64,000 nt of DNA from JAEXNA01 sp037189585 (GTDB lineage Bacteria > Vulcanimicrobiota > Xenobia > Xenobiales > JADMJV01): the NCBI GenBank assembly GCA_037189585.1, contig JBBCJA010000025.1:1-64000 (forward strand), read 5' to 3'. Positions 35,034 to 42,653 of this stretch are shown here, one piece after another; position 1 is the first letter of the stretch, and each line of letters opens with the position of its first letter. The notes below the pieces were generated by a model. That model worked only from the letters and a program-made list of their open reading frames with translations. It was not told the DNA's origin and did not search any database. The position numbers and the translations under genes are program-made.

Positions 35034-35690
35034 ATGAACATCTCGAGCGCTAGCCACGCATTGCCTACTTATCTTCGACCCGCCAGCGCGCAAACCGCGC
35101 CGGGAGTGTCACCGGGCTCTCCCAAAGAAAGCATCTTGACGCGCCTCGGCGAAATGACGGTAGACACCGCCTTTTTTGCCGCCAATGAGATCGCCGAACT
35201 GGGCAAAAACGATCCCGCTCTAGCCATGCGATATGGCGCGACCACCATCAGTGAGAAACTTTTGGAAGGCACCGGCGACAACGTCCGTCCCGCCTTCAAT
35301 CAAGCCATCATCCCCACCATCCGCTTGGCCATCCTGGGAGCCAATATCTATCGGGCGAACGAAACTTTCAAAGACCCCGGCTCCAACTTGGTCGAGAAAG
35401 GTCTGGATGTGGCTCGCGTGGCAACCGACCTGGCGGGTCTGGCTGGAAGCGTGATGCAGTTTGTCCTCCCCGCTCAGGCTGCTCTGGGTGACACGCTGGT
35501 CGGCGTCTCCTACGCCGCCGACTCGGTCAGTCACTCCATTCGTGGCGTCCTCCATGGGGCCGACCGAGTCAAAGTTTGGAAGAAACAGTTGGCCGAAAAG
35601 AAAGCGGCCAAAGCCAAGGCCGAAACTCCCATCACCCCACCGCCCGCCGTGTCGGCGCCAGTGATCAACTCTCCCCTACTCGCGACTTAA
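35034..35690 (+). CDS. hypothetical helical protein with hydrophobic segments
   Basis: A protein of 218 residues. The N-terminus is Ser/Pro/Ala-rich and low complexity (residues 1-35). Middle helices include two moderately hydrophobic ones (AFFAANEIAEL and AGLAGSVMQFVLPAQAAL), followed by a Lys/Ala-rich helix (KKQLAEKKAAKAKAE) and a Pro-rich tail. No signal and no family known to me. A TATAAT box at 34927-34932 lies about 100 bases upstream, giving a long leader. Not clearly linked to the preceding cassette. Confidence 0.6.
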   Translation: MNISSASHALPTYLRPASAQTAPGVSPGSPKESILTRLGEMTVDTAFFAANEIAELGKNDPALAMRYGATTISEKLLEGTGDNVRPAFNQAIIPTIRLAILGANIYRANETFKDPGSNLVEKGLDVARVATDLAGLAGSVMQFVLPAQAALGDTLVGVSYAADSVSHSIRGVLHGADRVKVWKKQLAEKKAAKAKAETPITPPPAVSAPVINSPLLAT

Positions 35691-35700
35691 ACACGCCAGT

Positions 35701-36477
35701 CTAGACCACCGGCATCGTTCCTCCGTCCACGACCAGCTCCGCGCCATAGATGTTTCGTGCATCTTCAGAGGCCAGAAAGAGCACCGCACCGGCGACATCC
35801 TCAGGCGCTCCAGGTAGGCCGCGCGGAATCCCTCCGAGACCGGAGACAAGGTTCCTCCTTGCCGCCTCCCTATCGGTTCCCGACTCTTTCGCGAGTCTGT
35901 CTATCAAGCGACTCGCTGCTTCCGTCTCTATAAAACCCGGGGCCAGGGAGTTCACTCGGACTCCCTTCGGAGCGACTTCGTTGGCCAACCCTTTGCTGTA
36001 GGTCGTCAAGGCCGCTTTCGCCGCGGCATATCCTAAGGTCGACTCATACAGAGGGAAACGGCGCTGTATCGAACTGATATGGATTACAACACCGCCATTC
36101 GCGGCGAGCATGGATGGAAGAAAGACTCGGTCGAGTCTCACCGCGGCAAGAAGGTTCAGATTCAACTCGTCCCGCCAGTGCTGCTCCGATAAAGCCGCGA
36201 ACCCGCCGCCCGGAGAACTCGATCCTCCGACGCAGTTGACCAGGATACTGATCCGGCCGAAGCGCTCTTTCACTTGTCTTGCCAGCGTTTCAACCCCTTC
36301 TGGAGTGGATAAGTCAGCCGTGAAATGATGGCCCGGATGGTCCGCATCCGCTTCTCTCCGAGCGCAAGTGATCACGGTCGCTCCTTCTTCGGCAAAGCGT
36401 CTGGCAATCGCCAAGCCCATCCCCTGGGTACCACCGGTGACAAGCACAATGGCCTCTTGAAATTCTTGATATCGCAT
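35701..36477 (-). CDS. short-chain dehydrogenase/reductase
   Basis: A protein of 258 residues. NAD(P)-binding TGGTQGMGLAIARRF (TGxxxGxG), catalytic serine in VVIHISSIQRR, YAAAK active site, and NSLAPGFIETE. Standard classical SDR length. The substrate is unknown; members of this group often reduce 3-oxoacyl groups or xenobiotic ketones. It is divergent from the HxlR regulator gene at 36572, which probably controls it. Confidence 0.9.
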   Translation of the reverse strand: MRYQEFQEAIVLVTGGTQGMGLAIARRFAEEGATVITCARREADADHPGHHFTADLSTPEGVETLARQVKERFGRISILVNCVGGSSSPGGGFAALSEQHWRDELNLNLLAAVRLDRVFLPSMLAANGGVVIHISSIQRRFPLYESTLGYAAAKAALTTYSKGLANEVAPKGVRVNSLAPGFIETEAASRLIDRLAKESGTDREAARRNLVSGLGGIPRGLPGAPEDVAGAVLFLASEDARNIYGAELVVDGGTMPVV

Positions 36478-36571
36478 GTTTGGCTCTCCTTACGTCTAAT
36501 CGAGAGCGAGCGGCCACTGCTCGAGCCAAGCATAGAGGCCGGTTTCGGAAAGTGGAAGAGCCGACGAGAAA

Positions 36572-36919
36572 GTGGGGTACGAACTTTTGAGTAAGAAACA
36601 AGAATGGACGAGGGAAACTGGTGCCTCCGGAGTGGTCGAGGCCCTCAGCTATCTCGACGGCCGGTGGAAGCTCTCGATTCTTTTCCAGCTCTTTGGCGGA
36701 CGCATTCTTCGTTTCTCCGAACTCGAGAAGGCAATCCCCGGAATCTCCCAAAAAATGCTGATCCAACAACTCAGAAGACTCGAAGCCGACGGTCTCGTTC
36801 TCCGCGAGGTCTTCCCTGAAGTTCCGCCGCGCGTGGAGTATCGACTCACCCCCTGGGGGCAAGCTCTCTGCCCGGTTCTCGACCACCTTTTGTCCTGGGC
36901 GGCGGAAAAAGAGCCTTAA
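36572..36919 (+). CDS. HxlR-family transcriptional regulator 1
   Basis: A protein of 115 residues with a GTG start. The winged helix is clear: GRWKLSILFQLFGGRILRFS, KMLIQQLRRLEADGLVLREV, and wing PPRVEYRLTPWGQAL. The usual HxlR opening C-P-V is replaced by GVVEAL, so the redox or ligand-sensing cysteine of many members is absent. Divergent from the SDR gene. Its stop overlaps a fragment of the CoxE-like gene end on the other strand. Confidence 0.88.
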   Translation: MGYELLSKKQEWTRETGASGVVEALSYLDGRWKLSILFQLFGGRILRFSELEKAIPGISQKMLIQQLRRLEADGLVLREVFPEVPPRVEYRLTPWGQALCPVLDHLLSWAAEKEP

Positions 36920-36958
36920 TGTCGAAGGTCGCGGATGGCTTCTTCCAACCCCTGATGC
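36908..36958 (-). pseudogene. 3'-end fragment of a CoxE-like vWA gene
   Basis: On the minus strand this region reads GLEEAIRDLRH then TAA, the same last 11 residues and stop as the intact vWA gene ending at 39493. Nucleotide similarity runs over about 45 bases (36908-36958 against 39487-39540) and stops abruptly upstream at a TAA in that frame. It is a relic left when a copy of the gene's 3' end was duplicated with this regulator pair. Confidence 0.7.
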
Positions 36959-37182
36959 ACCAGTTACTACATGACGCGCCTGGAGAGCTGTCCTTGCTCG
37001 AGCAATGCGACACCAGGTTTTACGGCCATCTCTCGCGCTCCCTCGAGAAGTTGGAGAAGCAAACTTTTTTGGTCGAGCTGTCGATCCGAGAGCGACCCAA
37101 TCGACTACGTCATGAAAGAGTCAAGAAGAGCCCCCGGTCCTTCGCAGATCACATCAATCATCCGTTCAAGGAGTCTTCCAAT

Positions 37183-37617
37183 ATGAAACGCCAAATCTTC
37201 GTCAACATCGCCGTCACGGACCTGGCCAAGTCGAGAGCCTTCTTCTCCAGCCTGGGCTTCAGCTTCAACGAGCAGTTCTGCGACGACACCGCCGCCTGCC
37301 TGGTCATATCCGAGGAGATCCACGCCATGCTACTGACCCACGACAAGATGAAGGGCTTCTTGCCCAAAGGCCACGAGATCGCCGGTCCCAAGACGCATGA
37401 GGCGCTGGTCTGTCTGTCGTGCGAAAGCCGAGAAGAGGTCGACCGTCTGGTGGACAAAGCCATCACCGAGGGCGGCAGGACCTTTAGCGAGCCGCAGGAC
37501 TATGGATTCATGTACTACCGCAGCTTCCAGGACCTCGACGGCCACATCTGGGAGATGGCGCACATGGATATGAGCAAGATACCTAGCGAAGAGCCCACGA
37601 AGGCCGGAAAAGCCTAG
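37183..37617 (+). CDS. VOC-family (glyoxalase/bleomycin resistance-type) protein
   Basis: A protein of 144 residues starting at the ATG at 37183 (RBS AAGGAG), downstream of 263 bases without a gene. Paired beta-alpha-beta-beta-beta modules with VNIAVTDLAKSRAFFSSLGF and YYRSFQDLDGHIWEMAHMD; the histidine and glutamate of the second half are present. Possibly detoxifying or a metal-binding lactoylglutathione relative. Same strand as the first HxlR gene. Confidence 0.85.
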   Translation: MKRQIFVNIAVTDLAKSRAFFSSLGFSFNEQFCDDTAACLVISEEIHAMLLTHDKMKGFLPKGHEIAGPKTHEALVCLSCESREEVDRLVDKAITEGGRTFSEPQDYGFMYYRSFQDLDGHIWEMAHMDMSKIPSEEPTKAGKA

Positions 37618-37644
37618 TGCTCCCTCACCATGGAGGTCCTCCTC

Positions 37645-38079
37645 CTACGCACTACTCTTAGGTACGAGCACGAGCACCGGAATCTCTCGCTGGCCGGCCG
37701 CCGCCTTCTCGTAGTCTTTGAAGAACGGCATGATTTCGGACTGCTGGTCGTAGAGGCGTCGTCGCTCGGCCCCTGAGGCTTGCTCGGCTCGCACGGCGAT
37801 CGTCTCGCTTCCTACCTCGATCTCGGTCTCAGGGTGGGCGACGAGGTTGTGGTACCAATCCGGGTTGGTAGGCGCTCCACCCTTCGAGCCGATGATCACG
37901 AAGCGGTCGCCGTCTTCGCTGTAGACCAGAGGATTGACGCGAGTCTTGCCACTTTTGGCGCCTTTATGATGCAGTAGGAGAACGGGCATCCCCTCGAATC
38001 GGCCTCCTACCTTTCCGCCGTTAGCGCGAAATTCTTCGAGAACCTGGGCATTCTGAGCGTCGAGCGCGGCTTTATCCAT
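37645..38079 (-). CDS. deazaflavin-dependent nitroreductase family protein
   Basis: A protein of 144 residues with the family's order: MPVLLLHHKGAKSGKTRVNP, VNPLVYSEDGDRFVIIGSKG, GAPTNPDWYHNLVAHPE, and ending in VLVLVPK. This is the Ddn/flavin-split-barrel family that uses F420 or related cofactors to reduce nitro or quinone groups. Cofactor identity is inferred. It lies 33 bases downstream of the second SDR gene on the same strand and so is probably co-expressed. Confidence 0.85.
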   Translation of the reverse strand: MDKAALDAQNAQVLEEFRANGGKVGGRFEGMPVLLLHHKGAKSGKTRVNPLVYSEDGDRFVIIGSKGGAPTNPDWYHNLVAHPETEIEVGSETIAVRAEQASGAERRRLYDQQSEIMPFFKDYEKAAAGQREIPVLVLVPKSSA

Positions 38080-38112
38080 GGTTTGTCTCCTGTTCTATAT
38101 CCAAGGTCGAAA

Positions 38113-38862
38113 TCACCATCCGCCGCTGGCGGTGACGATCTCGCCGGTGACCCATCCTGCGTCGTCTGAGGCCAGGAAGGCCGCGACCTTGGCGATGTCC
38201 TCGGGCTTCCCCACCCGGCCAAGGGGAACCTGGGAGACGAGCTGGTCGAGAAAGCCGTCGGGCATGTCCACTCCGGCCGAACGGGTGCCCTCCGTGTCGG
38301 TGTAGCCAGGATTGACCGAGTTGACCCGGATTTTCCGAGGCGCAAGCTCTCTGGCCAGCAGTGGGGTGATGGAGTCGACGGCGGCCTTGGTCGCGCAATA
38401 TACGGTGCTTCCAGGCAGACGCAGTCTGGTCACGTTGGACCCGATGTTGATGATGGCGGACCCCGGGCCCATGCGTTCGACCGCCGCCTGCGTGGTCAGC
38501 AGCAAGCCCAACACGTTGAGGTCGAACAGCCGGTGGAACACCTCGGAGCTGAATTGCTCGAGGAAGCCGTTCTCGAAGACCCCGGCGTTGTTGACCAGGA
38601 TGTCCAGGCGACCAAAGGCTTTGACTGTCGACTCCACCAGCGAGCGGACGTGCTGTGCTTGCGAGACGTCGGCCTGGATCGCCACCGCCTCTCCTCCCCG
38701 CTCGATGATATCCGCGACCACGGTATCGGCATCGCTCCGGCTGCTGGCGTAGTTAATCACGACTCGGGCGCCTTCGGATGCGAGCTCCGCGGCAATGCCG
38801 GCTCCAATCCCCTTGGAGGAGCCGGTTACTATCGCGACCTTTCCTCGCAATTTTTTCGACAT
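38113..38862 (-). CDS. short-chain dehydrogenase/reductase 2
   Basis: A protein of 249 residues: VTGSSKGIGAGIAAEL, NNAGV, serine in INIGSNVTR, YCATKAAVDS and VNSVNPGYTDTEGTRS. It contains a typical 3-ketoacyl reductase-like core and a C-terminal ASDDAGWVTGEI motif. It is divergent from HxlR regulator 2 across an inverted repeat and leads into the deazaflavin oxidoreductase gene. This arrangement mirrors the SDR/HxlR pair 2 kb upstream. Confidence 0.9.
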   Translation of the reverse strand: MSKKLRGKVAIVTGSSKGIGAGIAAELASEGARVVINYASSRSDADTVVADIIERGGEAVAIQADVSQAQHVRSLVESTVKAFGRLDILVNNAGVFENGFLEQFSSEVFHRLFDLNVLGLLLTTQAAVERMGPGSAIINIGSNVTRLRLPGSTVYCATKAAVDSITPLLARELAPRKIRVNSVNPGYTDTEGTRSAGVDMPDGFLDQLVSQVPLGRVGKPEDIAKVAAFLASDDAGWVTGEIVTASGGW

Positions 38863-38915
38863 AACAGTTCTCCTGTGTGGCTCTCTAGTTTTTGACCATA
38901 CGGTGCACTATTCTT

Positions 38916-38968
38916 GTAAGTGAGTTCGGAAATGATATCAAGTACGGATTTGAAAGTAACTCACTTAC
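38916..38968. promoter_or_regulatory. inverted repeat operator between SDR and HxlR genes
   Basis: GTAAGTGAGTT (38916-38926) and AACTCACTTAC (38958-38968) are perfect 11-base inverted arms, 31 bases apart, in the divergent intergenic region. A fair minus-strand promoter (TTGATA, 17 bases, TACAAG) for the SDR operon overlaps the left arm. The likely binder is the HxlR protein, which would repress the SDR genes and itself. Confidence 0.65.
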
Positions 38969-38995
38969 TCGGAGGTAAGGAAAGGGGCGGTGATC

Positions 38996-39391
38996 ATGAG
39001 GCAAAGTTGTGCCGGCGTGGGCGGAAAAGACAAGCTTGAGGAACAGCGGGTTTGTCCGATCCGTTATGCTCTCAAGAGGGTGGGTGACCAGTGGAGCATG
39101 CTGGTCCTGTATTGCCTGACAACGGGCACCATGCGGTTCGGAGAGATGCAGAAACAGATCGGAACGATCTCGGCGCGCGTGCTGACGCAAACGCTGCGCA
39201 ACCTCGAGCAAGATGGACTGCTGACGCGGAAGGCTTATCCCACTATTCCGCCGCGAGTGGAATACACGTTGACCGACCTCGGGCGGTCTCTGGCAAGTTC
39301 TCTGGACTCCCTCTTTGTCTGGGCCGAAGAGAACTACGAGCGCGTCCGGGAGGCCCAGGCAAGCTATCGCAAGACGGAGGTCTCGCAGTAA
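38996..39391 (+). CDS. HxlR-family transcriptional regulator 2
   Basis: A protein of 131 residues from the ATG at 38996 (GTG at 38990 is also possible). Conserved opening CPIRYALKRVGDQWSMLVLY, helix RVLTQTLRNLEQDGLLTRKAY and wing PPRVEYTLTDLG, plus the family's N-terminal cysteine C23 that senses electrophiles or quinones in related proteins. It faces the SDR operon across the inverted repeat at 38916-38968. Confidence 0.9.
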   Translation: MRQSCAGVGGKDKLEEQRVCPIRYALKRVGDQWSMLVLYCLTTGTMRFGEMQKQIGTISARVLTQTLRNLEQDGLLTRKAYPTIPPRVEYTLTDLGRSLASSLDSLFVWAEENYERVREAQASYRKTEVSQ

Positions 39392-39492
39392 GGAGCTTTC
39401 GTGAAAACGCCGCCCGTGGCGGTGAAGGTTCGAATAGTGCAGCCATAATGACCTTTGGAGAGCCACTCGCCGGGGACGGTCCAAGAAGAGCT

Positions 39493-40668
39493 TTAATGAC
39501 GGAGATCGCGGATGGCTTCTTCCAGTCCCTCGATGGTCAAGGGATACATCGGGAACAGTTGGGAGATGGCCGTTAGCGTTTCCCCGTGCCAGTAGCGGAT
39601 CGGCTCGGGGTTGAGCCAGACCGAGTGGGGATAGCGGTCGCGCAGGGAAGTGAGCGACTCCCATCCTCTCTCGGTCTCGGGGGGACCGAAGAACATGGCG
39701 TGGCGACTGGCTACCAGTTCGTAGGGCGCCATCATGGCATCGCCCAACACGATCAGACGATACTCTCGATTAGTGGAACGATACAACTCGGCTAATGGTA
39801 CCTTTTCCCGAAAACGAGCGTCCTTGTAGACCTTTCCGTAGACGCAGTTGTGAAAGTAGTAGGCCTGGAACTCCTTGAAATGAGAAGCCTGTGAAGCCGC
39901 GGAAAAAAGCGCTTCCACCTGGTGGATGAAAGGATCCATCGTCCCGCCGACATCCATCAATAAAATCACCCGCATGGAGGGCTCCAACGGCCGGCGGCAG
40001 ACCACCTCCAGCTCTCCGGCCTGCCGTCCGGTCGCCTCGATGGTGGCGTCGATGTCGAGCTCTTCCTCTCCCGGATTACGCCCGAACTGGCGCAGTTTGC
40101 GCAAGGCCACCGAGAACTGGCGAACGTCGAGCATCCGGTCGTTGCGGTAGTCTTGATAGCTTCTCTTCTCCGCCACCTGCATGGCGCGCCGGTTTCGCCC
40201 CGGGCCACCGACGCGAAACCCTGGACGGGGGGCGCCCGAGTGCCCAAAGGGTGAAATCCCGCCCGTACCGATGAACTTGGAGCCTCCGTCGTGCCGTTCT
40301 TTCTGCTCCTCGAGAAGCTCGCGGAACATCTTCTCCAGCTCCTCGAAGGGCATCGACTCGAAAAAGGCCCGCTGCTCCGGAGTCAGCTCGGGGATCTCGC
40401 CCTCGGCTGCCTGGCGAAGCCACTCCAAGAACTGGTCCTCGATCTCGGCCGCGGCCAGGTCCACTCCCTGGAAAAAGGCGGTGAAGGCCTGGTCGAAGCG
40501 GTCAAAGTCGGTCTCCGTGGTCATCAGGGTGCAACGCGCCAGATGGTAGAACCCAGTCAAAGTCTGTCCGTGCAGCCCCTTGGCCATGCCCTGGGCTAGG
40601 GTCATCAGTTGCTGCGGGCTGACCTTGAGACCCTGGGAGCGGAGCAGATAGAAGAACCGGACCAGCAC
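39493..40668 (-). CDS. CoxE-like von Willebrand A protein
   Basis: A protein of 391 residues with GTG start. N-terminal helices (FFYLLRSQGLKVSPQQLMTL), a proline/glycine-rich linker (about 150-200) and a vWA domain near 230-360. The metal site reads DVGGTMD, so the canonical DxSxS serines are replaced and metal binding may be altered. It belongs with the MoxR ATPase that precedes it on the strand; such pairs act as chaperones that insert metals or cofactors. The GTG start lies three bases from the CTAG end of the element at 40671. Confidence 0.85.
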   Translation of the reverse strand: MLVRFFYLLRSQGLKVSPQQLMTLAQGMAKGLHGQTLTGFYHLARCTLMTTETDFDRFDQAFTAFFQGVDLAAAEIEDQFLEWLRQAAEGEIPELTPEQRAFFESMPFEELEKMFRELLEEQKERHDGGSKFIGTGGISPFGHSGAPRPGFRVGGPGRNRRAMQVAEKRSYQDYRNDRMLDVRQFSVALRKLRQFGRNPGEEELDIDATIEATGRQAGELEVVCRRPLEPSMRVILLMDVGGTMDPFIHQVEALFSAASQASHFKEFQAYYFHNCVYGKVYKDARFREKVPLAELYRSTNREYRLIVLGDAMMAPYELVASRHAMFFGPPETERGWESLTSLRDRYPHSVWLNPEPIRYWHGETLTAISQLFPMYPLTIEGLEEAIRDLRH

Positions 40669-40670
40669 GG

Positions 40671-40855
40671 CTAGGGCGTGTCATCAGTTGGCGTTTCAAG
40701 ATATACGTAGAACATTTTTGTCCTCCCGAAGTGAGATTTTTCGCCTAATACCAAGCGTATTTAAGATAAAATATCGCTTCGGGAGGGCGCGGGTACCCAC
40801 GAAGTGGGTGTCGGGCAAGTGTAGCGACGGAACGCTAATTGATGGCACGTCCTAG
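40671..40855. mobile_element. CTAG-bounded inverted-repeat element between moxR and coxE-like genes
   Basis: CTAG ends at 40671-40674 and 40852-40855. Inside them GGCGTGTCATCAGTTGGCG (from 40675) matches the inverted right end in about 18 of 23 bases. A second pair, CCTCCCGAAGTGA (40722) / TCGCTTCGGGAGG (40774), and a 6-bp hairpin (40795-40809) lie inside. The right CTAG holds the MoxR gene's TAG stop. Removing the element with one CTAG would put the vWA gene's GTG two bases after that stop, as in a coupled operon. No gene inside. Confidence 0.7.
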
Positions 40856-41682
40856 TTGATGGAGCGTTTGGCGAAGCTCTTGGCCACGGTCAAAAGGTCT
40901 TGCTCTTTCTTTAACAGCAGTCCCAAAAGCGGCACCGTTCCCTCTAAGAGCGATCCTCCGGCGCCCGCCACCTTGAGCGCCGCGATCCAGTCGATCAACT
41001 CGCTGGTGCTTGGCTTCTTGCGAAGTGGGGCTTCGCGAAGCGAGTAGAAGATCTCGAGCGCCTGACGGGCGATCTCTTTCTCCAGGTTGGGATGGTGGAC
41101 GTCCAAGATCCGCTGCATGAATTCCGGCTGGGGGAAGTCGAGGTAGTGAAAAACACAGCGTCGCAGGAATGGATCGGGCAGCTCCTTTTCGTTGTTGCTG
41201 GTGATGATCACGGCGGGGCGATGCTTGGCCGTGACCTCCCTTCCCGTCTCACGCACGGTGAAAGTCATGCGGTCGAGCTCATTGAGCAGGTCGTTGGGGA
41301 ACTCGATGTCGGCCTTGTCCACCTCGTCGATCAAAAGCACCACCCTCCGCTCGGCCTCGAAGGCCTTACCAAGAGGCCCAAGGCGGATGTACTGGGCGAT
41401 ATCTGCCACGTCGCGGTCTCCAAAACGGCTGTCGTACAGGCGCGAGACCGCGTCGTAGGTGTAGAGCCCTTCCTCGGCCTTGGTGGTGGACTTGATCGAC
41501 CAACGGATCAGCTCCGTGTCCAGCGACTGGGCCAGGGCTTCCGCCAACAGAGTTTTCCCCGTACCAGGCTCTCCCCGGACGAGAAGTGGCTTCTCCAGGG
41601 CCAACGCGCAGTTGACCGCTGCCTCCAGGGCCGGGTCGGAGAGATAGTCGGAGGTTCCTGAGAAACGGTGATAGTCGGTCAT
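40852..41682 (-). CDS. MoxR-family AAA ATPase
   Basis: A protein of 276 residues from the ATG at 41680-41682; earlier frame codons are not needed. Walker A GEPGTGKT, Walker B VVLLIDEVDKAD, sensor 1 VIITSNNEKELPDPF and arginine-finger region LRRCVFHYLDFPQP. It forms hexameric rings that work with vWA proteins as maturation chaperones. The TAG stop is supplied by the CTAG of the adjacent inverted-repeat element. Confidence 0.92.
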   Translation of the reverse strand: MTDYHRFSGTSDYLSDPALEAAVNCALALEKPLLVRGEPGTGKTLLAEALAQSLDTELIRWSIKSTTKAEEGLYTYDAVSRLYDSRFGDRDVADIAQYIRLGPLGKAFEAERRVVLLIDEVDKADIEFPNDLLNELDRMTFTVRETGREVTAKHRPAVIITSNNEKELPDPFLRRCVFHYLDFPQPEFMQRILDVHHPNLEKEIARQALEIFYSLREAPLRKKPSTSELIDWIAALKVAGAGGSLLEGTVPLLGLLLKKEQDLLTVAKSFAKRSIN

Positions 41683-41777
41683 GCCGCTCTTGTTCTGGCC
41701 CCGAAGTCGGTGGCCCTTGGAGAAATGTTCACAGCCCGGATCCAACCGCGCGGCCGGCTCCGGATACAGTCGTTTCT

Positions 41778-42653
41778 ATGATTGTCAACATGCCTTTCGT
41801 GCGCCCCTTCGCGGGCAACCTTCGCCCCAATCCCGCCGAGACCATTGAGAAAGGCGTCGAGCTCGGTGCCGATCCGGTACAGCAGGACCTCTTCGCCCTA
41901 TCCGCGGGCGTGGCCGACGTGAAGAGTGCCGCGGAGTTCGCCGAGGTGGGACGTTCCAAGGGCGTCGACTCCTGGCAAAAAGGGGCTTACAGCGTGGCCT
42001 CGGCTCTTTCGGGAAGTCCCGCCACCGGCCTGGGCCTCATCCAAACCGTGGAGAGTCTTTTCGCCGACCCGACCTCGCGGGGGTTCTTCGCGGTGGCGGG
42101 CTCGCTTTCGGGAGGTGAGGACCTTACCGCCCTCAGGGACCTGACCACCGGCTACGGCGCGACGCCGTCCGAGAACGGGTTGCTCGGCGTAGCCGGCGCG
42201 ATGGCGGGACTAGAAGGGGCACAGGAGGCGATCAACCTGGGCCTGAGTGAAGGCTCTAACTCTCGAGAGGGAGCCTACTTCGCCCTGGCTACCGCGCTGG
42301 TAGGAGGCGCGCAAGAGCTGGGCTCGACGCTGGAGATCGCGCGCGACTTCGCCTCCTCCCCCACCCTGGCCGGTCCCTACGCGGTGGCGGTGGCGCTAGC
42401 CGGAGCCGACGAGGCGACGGCTGCCCTACGCATGGCCGAGGACCTGGGGGAAAACGAGCAAGAAAAAGCGATGTTCGCCCTGGTAGGCGGACTGATCGGC
42501 GCCGAACGAGGGCCCGGGTTCGTCAGAATGAGTCGGGCTCTGTCGCCCACCGAGGGACAGACCGGAGCGATGGCCGTGGCGGCCGCCCTGACTGCGGCGG
42601 GAACCGAATCTCCGCGAGAAGCCGCGGTCGCGGCAGCTGTACTCGCCGGCTAG
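41778..42653 (+). CDS. tandem-repeat alpha-helical protein, unknown function
   Basis: A protein of 291 residues built of about seven copies of a 33-36-residue unit, each with a pattern like GAYSVASALSG, GFFAVAGSLSGG, GLLGVAGAMAG, GAYFALATALVGG, GPYAVAVALAG, KAMFALVGGLIG, GAMAVAAALTAAG, each followed by a charged helix. This is a helical solenoid. No signal peptide and no known family. Start ATG at 41778, or the in-frame ATG four codons later. Its TAG stop shares the CTAG with the convergent MgtE stop. Confidence 0.7.
   Translation: MIVNMPFVRPFAGNLRPNPAETIEKGVELGADPVQQDLFALSAGVADVKSAAEFAEVGRSKGVDSWQKGAYSVASALSGSPATGLGLIQTVESLFADPTSRGFFAVAGSLSGGEDLTALRDLTTGYGATPSENGLLGVAGAMAGLEGAQEAINLGLSEGSNSREGAYFALATALVGGAQELGSTLEIARDFASSPTLAGPYAVAVALAGADEATAALRMAEDLGENEQEKAMFALVGGLIGAERGPGFVRMSRALSPTEGQTGAMAVAAALTAAGTESPREAAVAAAVLAG

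Noticed and set aside
36919..37182. N-terminal extension of the VOC protein or a separate gene here
   Set aside because: The VOC domain starts at the ATG at 37183 with a good ribosome-binding site; the upstream part contains the CoxE-end relic and is not protein-like.
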